A DNA stretch of 12,309 nucleotides from Bacteroidota bacterium (lineage in GTDB: Bacteria > Bacteroidota > Bacteroidia > Chitinophagales > Chitinophagaceae), in NCBI GenBank assembly GCA_023411775.1, contig JAEYOL010000209.1, positions 1-12,309 of the forward strand. The letters are read 5' to 3'. Shown in pieces: positions 1 through 6,830 of this stretch. The position numbers and the translations under genes are program-made. How positions within the stretch are numbered: the first letter of the stretch is position 1; every line of letters starts with the position of its first letter. The notes below the pieces were generated by a model. The model was not told the origin of the DNA and searched no databases. It saw only the letters and a list, made by a program, of their open reading frames with translations.

Positions 1-1145
1 TCATCATCACTGCTCATGATGCTGTGTGCGGGTATCCCTTTTTTTACAAAGGAATAATTATCGCTGCGTTTGTACAATTCTTTCTCCTCCGAGGGGCCCG
101 GTTTTACTTTCACGACTGTGGATTCAAAATTCTTTTTCAGCAAAGCAGGTAAAGGCGATTCATCAAACCCGGTAATAAAAACATTATTATCGCCATACTG
201 CGGAATACCGATCATTTCGATATTGATACCTGCTACGATGGCACGGGTATCGTATTTCTCGACAAAATCTTTTGAGCCAAGCAGGCCCAGTTCTTCACCT
301 GAAAAAGCGCAAAACATCAATGTTCTTTCGTTTTCTGCCTTTTTTGCAAAATGTTCAGCCAGCAGGATCAGCGCTGTCGTGCCCGATGCATTATCGTTGG
401 CGCCGTTTAAGATGCTGTCCTTTTTTCTGCCCCGGCGAAATACGCCTTCGTGATCATAATGCGCGGAGAAAAGAACGATCTCCCCGGGTTTTGATTTCCC
501 AGGAAGTATCGCCGCTACATTATACCCAAGATTTTCATAATAATTATTCACGCCCGAAAGCGCAAGTGATGTAGGCGCAGTGCTGGCGCAAACAAGCAAT
601 ACGTTTTTGGTGAGGCCGCCCTGGGGAAACTGAAATTGTGATGGAAAATAATTCTCCTTATCAGGCTGTGGCAGGCTGCTCCACAACAATAGGTCGTTAT
701 TGATGTGTTTGTATTTCTCGAGTATATCTTCCGTAAAAAAGGAATCGATTTTTATGACGGTAAAATCAGCAAGCGTTTTGGATGTATAATTGCCCGGTGC
801 CGGATGCAGGTACATAAATACATCCTGCGATAATTTTTTGCCATTCCATTCCAGTATATCGCTCACCACTTTTTTGCTGCCGCCAAACGGACGGAAGGGA
901 AGAAAATAACCTTCCCTGCCCGGCAGAGGCTGCAAACCGCTTTTCCTGAAAGCTTCTCCAATAAACAGGCCTGCCTTTAATAATTCAGGACGGCCATTAC
1001 CACGACCTTTTAATGAATCCGACGCCAGCACGTTCATTATGCGACTTACTTCGTTTTCATTAATAGGGTCGGGATGATCCTGCCCGGCTACCGGTAGTTG
1101 CAATAAAATCAACGCAACTACCACTACAATTAAACATCGGTGCAT
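1..1145 (-). CDS. Secreted M28-family zinc metallopeptidase, C-terminus beyond the window
   Basis: This reading frame is open from the ATG at 1145-1143 to the left edge (381 codons, no stop), so the gene is cut by the window and not necessarily broken. It starts with a signal peptide (MHRCLIVVVVALILLQLPVAG, likely cut before Q22), so the enzyme acts in the periplasm or outside. The M28 di-zinc centre is visible: H229 in SAHYDH, bridging D251 in NGANDNASG, catalytic base E284 and ligand E285 in SGEELGLLGS, and E310 in NIEMIG. The last ligand, a His in a YHKP-like motif, should lie just past the edge. M28 enzymes are aminopeptidases or carboxypeptidases; substrate cannot be read from sequence. 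It follows a paralogue by 98 nt on the same strand and is probably co-transcribed. No in-frame ATG lies close upstream, and the hydrophobic leader begins right after the chosen one. Confidence 0.93.
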   Translation of the reverse strand, partial: MHRCLIVVVVALILLQLPVAGQDHPDPINENEVSRIMNVLASDSLKGRGNGRPELLKAGLFIGEAFRKSGLQPLPGREGYFLPFRPFGGSKKVVSDILEWNGKKLSQDVFMYLHPAPGNYTSKTLADFTVIKIDSFFTEDILEKYKHINNDLLLWSSLPQPDKENYFPSQFQFPQGGLTKNVLLVCASTAPTSLALSGVNNYYENLGYNVAAILPGKSKPGEIVLFSAHYDHEGVFRRGRKKDSILNGANDNASGTTALILLAEHFAKKAENERTLMFCAFSGEELGLLGSKDFVEKYDTRAIVAGINIEMIGIPQYGDNNVFITGFDESPLPALLKKNFESTVVKVKPGPSEEKELYKRSDNYSFVKKGIPAHSIMSSDD

Positions 1146-1243
1146 ACTATTATTTTGAATTGCTTCCTCATATGCGCGTGCTGTATTGGCGGTGTTATTT
1201 TTTAACCCGGGGTTCGCAGCGATCTTGGCGGACTCAAACGTTG

Positions 1244-2527
1244 TTATCGGAGATCTTCTTTCTTAACCCTTGTAGGAGTTTCTTTACCAGCTACAATTGA
1301 TCTTGAACTCAGGGCTATTGAACGGATGATCATCGTCATATTCTCTATATCCAGGGTTTCGACATGATCCGATGGTTTGTGATAGTGTGGCTCTGCATCC
1401 ATTTTTGCCGTAGAGATGGTATGTGCGGGCACACCCAGCCTGGCGAGGGTAGCATTGTCGGAGCGGTAAAATAGTTGCTGATCAGGATAGGGATCCGGGT
1501 GAAAAATGAAACCGGTTCCTTTCAGGTTTTTTTGCAGAATCGCACCCATATCTGTTTTTTCATAACCGGTAATAAACGCGGTATTCCTACCCCATTTACT
1601 TTCCGTACCGATCATTTCAATATTGAACATGGCCATGACCTTCTCGGGCGGAAATTGTTTTGAAAAGTATTGCGACCCAAAGCCACCCGATTCCTCGGCT
1701 GTAAATGCGGCAAAGACCAGGGTGCGCTCATTGTCTTTGGTAGCCGCGAAATATTTTGCCAGCAGGATCACCGCGGTGATACCGGCTGCATCATCATTCG
1801 CTCCGTTATAGATTGAATCCCCATCAACCGGTTTTCCTACGCCAACATGGTCGTAGTGCCCGGAGAAAATAACATATTCTCCCCTTCTTTTTTTTCCGGG
1901 TATCACTCCCACTACATTTGCCAACTTCTGTTCTGCCACTTCATGCTTCGCCTGTATATTAAAGCTCTTCGGTAATTCAGTACCGAGTATAAAGACGACA
2001 TTCTTATCTGTTTTGAACAGGCTGCGTTTCAGGAAAGTAAGACGGGGGAAATTTTTTGCATAGCTGGTATCGACCAGCACCAGCAGGTTTTTTTGCTCTG
2101 CCGCAAAATCAGCTGCCTGCTGAAACAGGTTGCCACCTTTTTGCATCACAGCTGTTTCGTAACCCGATGACTGGTTGATATTGAAATCTGCCTGAGAGGT
2201 TACCACGATGATATTTTTGGAATCGACCTCCCGGTTATCAAAGCGTGCTGAAAGGCTTACCTGGCGCGGGCTTACCATCGCGAATTCCTGGCGATAGCTA
2301 TCACCACCATCCCATGTTTTCAGGCCTGCCGCTTTAAACTCCTCTGCAATAAAATCCGCCGCTTTCTCAATCTCTGGCGAATTCACCCTTCTTCCACGCA
2401 TTTCATCGGATGCCAGTACACTTTCGATCCGGAGCGCTTCTTTAGCATTAATGATCTCATCTGCTTTTTGCGCCCATAAAAAAGAGGTCATTGAAACCAA
2501 TAACCCCACGAGAGTTAATTTCTTCAT
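1244..2527 (-). CDS. Secreted M28-family zinc metallopeptidase (aminopeptidase-like)
   Basis: A complete 427-residue protein. Residues 1-19 form a signal peptide (MKKLTLVGLLVSMTSFLWA, then Q20). An N-terminal stretch with the LASDEMRGR motif (about 38-46) is typical of bacterial M28 proteins. The peptidase domain covers about 200-410 with a full metal site: H224 in SGHYDH, D245 in NGANDDAAG, E278 (base) and E279 (ligand) in AEES, E304 in NIEMIG, and H383 in HYHKPSDH. The fourth ligand is Glu where many relatives have Asp; both are accepted in the family. The protein should hydrolyse peptide bonds, probably trimming N-terminal residues from peptides outside the inner membrane. The start is an ATG followed at once by the signal peptide; upstream is A-rich without a Shine-Dalgarno sequence. 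It lies 93 nt after the LytTR regulator and 98 nt before a second M28 gene. Confidence 0.95.
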   Translation of the reverse strand: MKKLTLVGLLVSMTSFLWAQKADEIINAKEALRIESVLASDEMRGRRVNSPEIEKAADFIAEEFKAAGLKTWDGGDSYRQEFAMVSPRQVSLSARFDNREVDSKNIIVVTSQADFNINQSSGYETAVMQKGGNLFQQAADFAAEQKNLLVLVDTSYAKNFPRLTFLKRSLFKTDKNVVFILGTELPKSFNIQAKHEVAEQKLANVVGVIPGKKRRGEYVIFSGHYDHVGVGKPVDGDSIYNGANDDAAGITAVILLAKYFAATKDNERTLVFAAFTAEESGGFGSQYFSKQFPPEKVMAMFNIEMIGTESKWGRNTAFITGYEKTDMGAILQKNLKGTGFIFHPDPYPDQQLFYRSDNATLARLGVPAHTISTAKMDAEPHYHKPSDHVETLDIENMTMIIRSIALSSRSIVAGKETPTRVKKEDLR

Positions 2528-2561
2528 TATTATAAATTCTTATTTTTTGCAACCCTGCTTT

Positions 2562-2624
2562 CCAATTTTCAGATTCCCCATTTCCACATTTTCAAATTTT
2601 CAAATTCCCAAATTTTCAAATTAC
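2562..2624. repeat. Low-complexity degenerate repeat, unit ATTTTCAAAT
   Basis: The spacer between the LytTR regulator and the first M28 gene is built of a short unit. ATTTTCAAAT occurs exactly at 2588-2597, 2596-2605 and 2612-2621, with imperfect versions (CCAATTTTCAGATTCCCC, AAATTCCCAAAT) between and before them. It runs over the stop codon of the regulator (2623-2621). Read on the minus strand, the direction of transcription, it gives AATTTG/GAAAATTTG units. I know similar strings from intergenic regions of Bacteroidota; a role as terminator, promoter array or neutral filler cannot be decided here. Confidence 0.7.
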
Positions 2625-3349
2625 AAACTCATCATCTCCTTAAATTTCACCGTCTGTCTGCGGCTCACTTCGATCTTTTCACCACCTTTTAACTCCAACA
2701 ATAGGCCGCCATTGAAATAGGGTTCGATCTTATCGATCATGCGGAGGTTTACAATGTGCTTACGGTTGGCACGGAAGAAAAATTTCTCATCCAGTCTTTC
2801 TTCCAGCGCATTGAGTGATTTTAATATGAGTGGCTTATTGGTACCAAAAAATACTTTGGCATAGTTGCCGACACTTTCGAACAGGCGGATATCGCTGAGT
2901 TTGACAAACCAGCAGCGCTCACCGTCTTTTACAAATACCTGGTCGTTCTCACCCAGGATACTGTTGTTGGTATATTCCTCTGTGGCACGTGTCTCCCTGT
3001 TGTCGGATTGCTGTAGTTTGTGTATGGCATCTGCAAGGCGTTTGGGCTCTACGGGCTTTAACAAATAATCAAGTGCATTTACCTCAAACGCTTTTAATGC
3101 GAACTCGTCGTATGCAGTGGTGAAAATCACCTGTGGGGCACGCTCCAGTTCGGCCAGCATATCAAAACCGGTCTTTCCCGGCATCTGGATATCCAGGAAA
3201 ATAAGATCGGGTTGCTGGCTCTCTATTTTTGAAATGCCTTCCTGCGCATTGGCCGCTTCGTCGATTACTTCTACCTCAGGAAAATCCTGTAGCAGCTTTT
3301 TCAATTCCGTCCTGGCCAGGCGCTCATCATCAATGATAATTGCTCTCAT
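2621..3349 (-). CDS. LytTR-family DNA-binding response regulator
   Basis: A 242-residue response regulator. The receiver domain (1-115) has the acidic pair D7/D8, phosphoacceptor D53 in LIFLDIQMPGKTG, T78 in the FTTAY motif, and K98 in LLKP. A linker (116-135) leads to a LytTR domain (about 136-240) recognised by DIRLFESVGNYAKV, FFRANRKHIVNLRMI and EVSRRQTVKFKEMM. LytTR domains bind direct repeats in promoters, so this is a phosphorylation-controlled transcription factor. It starts 10 nt after the stop of the LytS-type kinase, which is the expected partner. Targets are unknown; the M28 peptidase genes just downstream are candidates by position only. The stop codon falls inside an AT-rich repeat. 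Confidence 0.96.
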   Translation of the reverse strand: MRAIIIDDERLARTELKKLLQDFPEVEVIDEAANAQEGISKIESQQPDLIFLDIQMPGKTGFDMLAELERAPQVIFTTAYDEFALKAFEVNALDYLLKPVEPKRLADAIHKLQQSDNRETRATEEYTNNSILGENDQVFVKDGERCWFVKLSDIRLFESVGNYAKVFFGTNKPLILKSLNALEERLDEKFFFRANRKHIVNLRMIDKIEPYFNGGLLLELKGGEKIEVSRRQTVKFKEMMSL

Positions 3350-3359
3350 GTGAATTGTT

Positions 3360-4439
3360 TTAAAAATCGTCGCCGACAGGGATCATAACGGTAGCTTCTA
3401 CCAGTCCGGGTGATGCCTGCCTGATTTCAAATTTAGCTTTATTTCCGTATAAAAGATTCAGCCTGTTGGTGGTGCTGGACAAGCCAAAGCCCTCACCCGT
3501 TACATGGCCATTCAGGTACCCGGTATTCTGCACAGAGAGTTCGTGAAAGTTGTCTTTGATAGTCGATATCACCCTTACCACACCACCAAGGATCTGCTTA
3601 CTGATCCCATGTTTGATGGCATTTTCAACCAGTGTTTGCAACATCATCGGCGGCACCGGAAGTGAAAGGGTATCCTCATCAACCTGGTATTCTATTTTCA
3701 ACCTGTCTTCAAACCGCATGTTCTCAAGCGCGAGATAATCTTTTACAATAAACAATTCTTTTTGGAATGGCACCGCCTCTGATTTATCGGCCTGCATGCT
3801 GCTGCGCAGGATATTGCTGAGTTCGGTAATGGCTTTACGTGCCCGCTCTGGATTTTCGTCCACCAGGGCGCGAATACTATTTAGTGAGTTGAAAATAAAA
3901 TGCGGGTTGATATGTGCTTTAATAGTCTTCAACTCCAGTTCTTTAACGAGTGACTCCAACTGCAGGGTATCCAGCTGCTGCTTGCGGCTTTTGGCTACAT
4001 AATGATACACAAAATAGATCAGGCTCCAGATGAAGAACAGGATGAAATATGAAAAAGCACTGCTCAACACGAGCAATAATTTGCTGACCCAGTAACTAAC
4101 ATCGGTCCTTTCGAGCAGTAACACTTCATCCTGCTTGATCAGGTCAAAATAAATCAATGCTTCAACACTCAGGTAGGACACCAAAATGGCGAGACAAAAC
4201 GTTATGATAAAAAACTGGAATATTTGTTTGTTGAGGCTTTTCTGCAACAGGCCAAAACGAATAATTGCCATGCGCATCAGGTGGGAGAAGATCAGGCCCA
4301 GCACCAGGAAGACGCCCAGTCTCTTAAAAAAATCGGGTGTTAACCGGTCGAAAGAGAAGGCAAAAAATGCGTTAATAAGCGCAAATGAACCCCAACCAAT
4401 AGCCTGGAAAAGCCAGTACTTTGAATTACCAATACGCAT
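3360..4439 (-). CDS. LytS/YehU-type membrane sensor histidine kinase
   Basis: A 359-residue kinase. Four hydrophobic segments (roughly residues 10-30, 40-60, 75-98 and 118-144) form an integral membrane sensor with little outside the membrane. A short coiled stretch leads to the His_kinase domain: phosphoacceptor H180 in AHINPHFIFNSLNS. The ATPase part has N273 in QTLVENAIKHG and a glycine box, GEGFGLSSTTNRL, near the C-terminus. Members of this family autophosphorylate and pass phosphate to a LytTR regulator, which is encoded 10 nt downstream. The start used here is the ATG at 4439-4437; the frame can be extended three codons to a TTG at 4448, which adds nothing recognisable and is less likely. 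A promoter candidate lies upstream at 4480-4511. The signal sensed is unknown. Confidence 0.94.
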   Translation of the reverse strand: MRIGNSKYWLFQAIGWGSFALINAFFAFSFDRLTPDFFKRLGVFLVLGLIFSHLMRMAIIRFGLLQKSLNKQIFQFFIITFCLAILVSYLSVEALIYFDLIKQDEVLLLERTDVSYWVSKLLLVLSSAFSYFILFFIWSLIYFVYHYVAKSRKQQLDTLQLESLVKELELKTIKAHINPHFIFNSLNSIRALVDENPERARKAITELSNILRSSMQADKSEAVPFQKELFIVKDYLALENMRFEDRLKIEYQVDEDTLSLPVPPMMLQTLVENAIKHGISKQILGGVVRVISTIKDNFHELSVQNTGYLNGHVTGEGFGLSSTTNRLNLLYGNKAKFEIRQASPGLVEATVMIPVGDDF

Positions 4440-4479
4440 AGTTGACAAAACTAACCAATTTGATCTCGGCCTGAAGTTG

Positions 4480-4511
4480 TAAATGTATCAATGGAAAATA
4501 AGTTTTACAAA
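4480..4511 (-). promoter_or_regulatory. Candidate Bacteroidota-type promoter for the LytS-type kinase
   Basis: On the minus strand TTTG (4511-4508) is followed after 20 nt by TACATTTA (4487-4480). This matches the Bacteroidota primary sigma-factor consensus, TTTG, about 20 nt, TAnnTTTG, in all but the last base. Transcription would begin near 4473, giving a leader of about 34 nt before the ATG at 4439. A perfect TAnnTTTG (TAGTTTTG, 4453-4446) also exists, but it has no TTTG at the right distance and would leave almost no leader. Confidence 0.4.
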
Positions 4512-4530
4512 TGGGATGTTTAACAGCTGG

Positions 4531-4553
4531 AATCAATTGATTTTTAATTGATT
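4531..4553. promoter_or_regulatory. Inverted repeat in the divergent promoter region
   Basis: AATCAATT (4531-4538) and AATTGATT (4546-4553) are perfect 8-bp inverted arms around the 7-nt spacer GATTTTT. It lies about 20 bp upstream of the kinase -33 candidate and about 195 bp before dxs. It could bind a dimeric regulator or simply reflect AT-rich composition. No T-tract makes it a convincing terminator, and a terminator would make little sense between divergent genes. Confidence 0.35.
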
Positions 4554-4585
4554 TGACTCAACAACTTGTTAAAGACGTTAAGAAT

Positions 4586-4598
4586 TCGTGTTACACGA
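4586..4598. promoter_or_regulatory. Palindromic operator-like site TCGTGTTACACGA
   Basis: Two perfect 6-bp arms, TCGTGT and ACACGA, flank one central base. Unlike the surrounding AT-rich DNA, the arms contain CG steps, so simple composition explains this site less easily than the neighbouring inverted repeat. It lies 150 bp before dxs and about 75 bp upstream of the kinase promoter candidate. No regulator can be assigned from sequence. Confidence 0.35.
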
Positions 4599-4747
4599 TT
4601 TAGATTTTTGCATAAACCATATGCGATCTGTCGGCAAAAATATCAGTGGTCTCAAAATGCTGCATTCCATTACCGGCATTTCGTTTGTACTAACCTTTAT
4701 TATTAACCCCATTAATATATTACTTTTACAGCCGCTAAACCACTCAA

Positions 4748-6700
4748 ATGGAAATTATACCCGGACCTTTGTTAAAAACCATCGATTCGCCAGCCGATCT
4801 CAAGAAACTACCCCGTGAAAAACTTCACCAGGTATGCGATGAGCTTCGCCAATATATTATTGATGTGGTAAGCGTACATGGCGGCCATTTTGGAGCCAGC
4901 CTGGGTGTGGTGGAACTGACCACAGCCCTTCACTATGTTTATAATACTCCTTACGATCAGCTGGTTTGGGACGTTGGCCACCAGGCTTATGGGCATAAGA
5001 TCCTGACCGGACGGCGGGATAGTTTTGTCAGCAACCGCAAATTCAATGGCATAAGCGGCTTCCCCAAACGCAGTGAAAGTGAATACGATACATTTGGAGT
5101 AGGTCACTCCTCCACTTCTATTTCGGCTGCATTGGGAATGGCCATGGCGGCTAAATACAAGGGCGAAACCGACCGGAAATGTGTGGCTGTGATCGGCGAT
5201 GGTGCCATGACGGCGGGTCTTGCTTTTGAGGGCATGAACCACGCCGGTGTAGCGGATACCGACCTGCTGATAATTTTGAACGATAATAATATGGGCATCG
5301 ACCCCAATGTTGGCGCCCTGAAAGAATACCTGACCGACATCACCACTTCACCAACTTATAACAAGGTAAAGGACGATGTCTGGAAGCTGCTGGGAAAATT
5401 ACCCGTGGGTAAAAATTTCAGTCGTGCCATGGGGCATAAACTTGCTGAGGGTTTAAAAGGCATGGTAAGCAGCAGCGCCAACCTGTTTGAAGCCCTTAAA
5501 CTCCGCTACTTTGGTCCTATCGACGGGCACAACGTAGCCAAACTGGTCGATACCTTAAAAGACCTCCGCGAAATACCAGGTCCCAAGTTGTTGCATGTAG
5601 TGACAGTAAAAGGAAAAGGCTATGCCCTTGCCGAAAAAGACCAGACCAAATGGCATGCACCCGGCCTGTTTGATAAGATCACGGGAGAGATACAAAAAAA
5701 GAAATTTGATCTTCCCCAGCCACCCAAGTACCAGGACGTATTTGGCTATACCATCATTGAGCTGGCTGAAAAGAATGATCGCATATTTGGTATCACCCCG
5801 GCTATGCCATCGGGCTGCTCTCTTAAATATATGATGGAAAAAATGCCCGACCGCGCTTTTGATGTCGGTATCGCCGAACAGCATGCGGTAACGGTGAGTG
5901 CCGGTATGGCTACGCAGGGCATGAAGGTGTTTTGCAATATCTATTCTTCATTTATGCAGCGTGCCTACGACCAGGTGATACATGACGTGGCCATACAGAA
6001 ACTGCCCGTCATTTTTTGCCTCGATCGCGCGGGACTGGTAGGTGATGATGGTCCTACCCATCACGGGGCTTATGATATTGCATACATGCGCTGCATCCCC
6101 AACATGATCGTGAGTGCGCCGATGAATGAAAGCGAACTACGCAACCTGATGTACACCGCGCAACTGGAGAGCACCCAATCTCCATTTGTGATACGATACC
6201 CCCGCGGCGAGGGTGTAATGCCTGACCTGCCACCGGAACAGGGTGGTTGGAAAACGGAAATGAAGGAGATACCAATCGGGAAAGGGCGAAAAATAAAAGA
6301 CGGTAATGAGATTGCCATTTTAAGCTTTGGCCACCCCGGTAATTTCGCCGCGGCTGCTATCCGCGAATTAAAAAATGATGGACTGAATCCCGCACATTAC
6401 GATATGCGTTTTGCAAAACCGCTGGATGAAGAATTATTGCACGAGGTGCTGCAGAAATTTGAAAAGATTATCACGGTTGAGGATGGCTGTATCGAAGGTG
6501 GCTTTGGTTCCGCCATACTCGAATTCATGGCGCAGCATAATTACAAAAACAATATTCGTATTCTGGGTATCCCCGACGCTATTGTTGAGCACGGCACTCC
6601 AAAAGAACTGCAACGTGAATGTGGATACGATGCCCGTGCAATCGCGGAAGCGGTAAGGGATATGATGAATATAACTGTGAAGATTGAGATGCTTCAATAA
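4748..6700 (+). CDS. dxs: 1-deoxy-D-xylulose-5-phosphate synthase
   Basis: A 650-residue cytoplasmic thiamine-diphosphate enzyme, slightly longer than the usual 620-640. It joins pyruvate and glyceraldehyde 3-phosphate to give 1-deoxy-D-xylulose 5-phosphate and CO2, the entry step of the MEP isoprenoid pathway, which also feeds thiamine and pyridoxal synthesis. It shows the transketolase-like three-domain order. The first domain has H47 in HGGHFGASLG and the cofactor/magnesium motif G150-D151-G152 through N178-D-N-N. The central domain has catalytic E377 in GIAEQHAVT, D426 in LDRAGLVGDDGPTHHG with H438/H439, and R483/R486 in RYPRG. A transketolase C-terminal domain covers about 510-640. The ATG at 4748 gives the expected N-terminus (GPLLKTIDSPADLKKL). 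It appears monocistronic: a divergent operon lies upstream and a 121-nt gap downstream. Confidence 0.98.
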   Translation: MEIIPGPLLKTIDSPADLKKLPREKLHQVCDELRQYIIDVVSVHGGHFGASLGVVELTTALHYVYNTPYDQLVWDVGHQAYGHKILTGRRDSFVSNRKFNGISGFPKRSESEYDTFGVGHSSTSISAALGMAMAAKYKGETDRKCVAVIGDGAMTAGLAFEGMNHAGVADTDLLIILNDNNMGIDPNVGALKEYLTDITTSPTYNKVKDDVWKLLGKLPVGKNFSRAMGHKLAEGLKGMVSSSANLFEALKLRYFGPIDGHNVAKLVDTLKDLREIPGPKLLHVVTVKGKGYALAEKDQTKWHAPGLFDKITGEIQKKKFDLPQPPKYQDVFGYTIIELAEKNDRIFGITPAMPSGCSLKYMMEKMPDRAFDVGIAEQHAVTVSAGMATQGMKVFCNIYSSFMQRAYDQVIHDVAIQKLPVIFCLDRAGLVGDDGPTHHGAYDIAYMRCIPNMIVSAPMNESELRNLMYTAQLESTQSPFVIRYPRGEGVMPDLPPEQGGWKTEMKEIPIGKGRKIKDGNEIAILSFGHPGNFAAAAIRELKNDGLNPAHYDMRFAKPLDEELLHEVLQKFEKIITVEDGCIEGGFGSAILEFMAQHNYKNNIRILGIPDAIVEHGTPKELQRECGYDARAIAEAVRDMMNITVKIEMLQ

Positions 6701-6715
6701 GGGTAAAAAAATGAA

Positions 6716-6731
6716 CCAGGTCCTGGCTTTT
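6716..6731 (+). terminator. Weak terminator candidate after dxs
   Basis: Sixteen bases after the dxs stop, the palindrome CCAGGTCCTGG is followed by CTTTT. As RNA it can form only a 4-bp stem with a 3-nt loop, and the U-tract is short. On the opposite strand the same palindrome is followed by a longer T-run (7 T from 6711-6705), but no gene enters from that side. Low confidence. Confidence 0.22.
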
Positions 6732-6801
6732 GGCCCGGTAGAAAAATAACTCACGGTTCCCAACCAAATTCGTACACATACAATCCTGATTTTGTAAATT
6801 A

Positions 6802-6830
6802 CCGAAGCTTACAGCATTTTAATGCTTCGG
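6802..6830 (+). promoter_or_regulatory. Overlapping inverted repeats at the start codon of the propeller kinase
   Basis: CCGAAGC (6802-6808) pairs perfectly with GCTTCGG (6824-6830), and AGCATT (6813-6818) pairs with AATGCT (6821-6826). The two stems share bases 6824-6826 and so exclude each other. The start codon ATG is 6822-6824, inside the right arm of the inner repeat and at the edge of the outer one. Such a structure could hide or expose the start codon. The second codons of the gene supply half the pairing, so chance is not excluded. Confidence 0.35.

Larger units (their letters stand above)
4440..4747. other. Divergent intergenic region between the kinase operon and dxs
   Basis: This 308-nt AT-rich region must carry the promoters of both the leftward kinase gene and rightward dxs. 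It contains a -33/-7 candidate for the kinase, an inverted repeat (4531-4553) and a short perfect palindrome (4586-4598), listed separately. For dxs I found only a weak candidate: TACTTTTA at 4721-4728 (one mismatch to TAnnTTTG), with TTTA at 4696-4699 in place of TTTG. A 76-codon forward frame starting at 4588 runs into dxs in another frame and has no recognisable content. There is no Shine-Dalgarno sequence before the dxs ATG. Confidence 0.7.

Noticed and set aside
70..574. Forward open frames of 127 and 100 codons at the left end
   Set aside because: The minus strand here encodes the catalytic core of an M28 peptidase with intact metal ligands; the forward frames are its mirror.
1198..1222. 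AACCCCGGGTT dyad with an adjacent T-run between the two M28 genes, as a terminator
   Set aside because: The T-run lies on the wrong side for the minus-strand genes (it reads as A after the stem), so it cannot act as an intrinsic terminator for them.
4437..4448. TTG at 4448 as the start of the LytS-type kinase
   Set aside because: An ATG three codons later gives the same membrane protein, and the TTG falls on a TAnnTTTG-like string; the ATG is the simpler choice.
4588..4818. Forward open frame of 76 codons ahead of dxs, considered as a leader peptide
   Set aside because: It overlaps the dxs start in a different frame, has no recognisable product, and its Ile/Asn/Leu-rich content fits translated AT-rich promoter DNA.
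4808..5242. Minus-strand open frame of 144 codons inside dxs
   Set aside because: It lies opposite the conserved thiamine-diphosphate domain of dxs and has no recognisable content.
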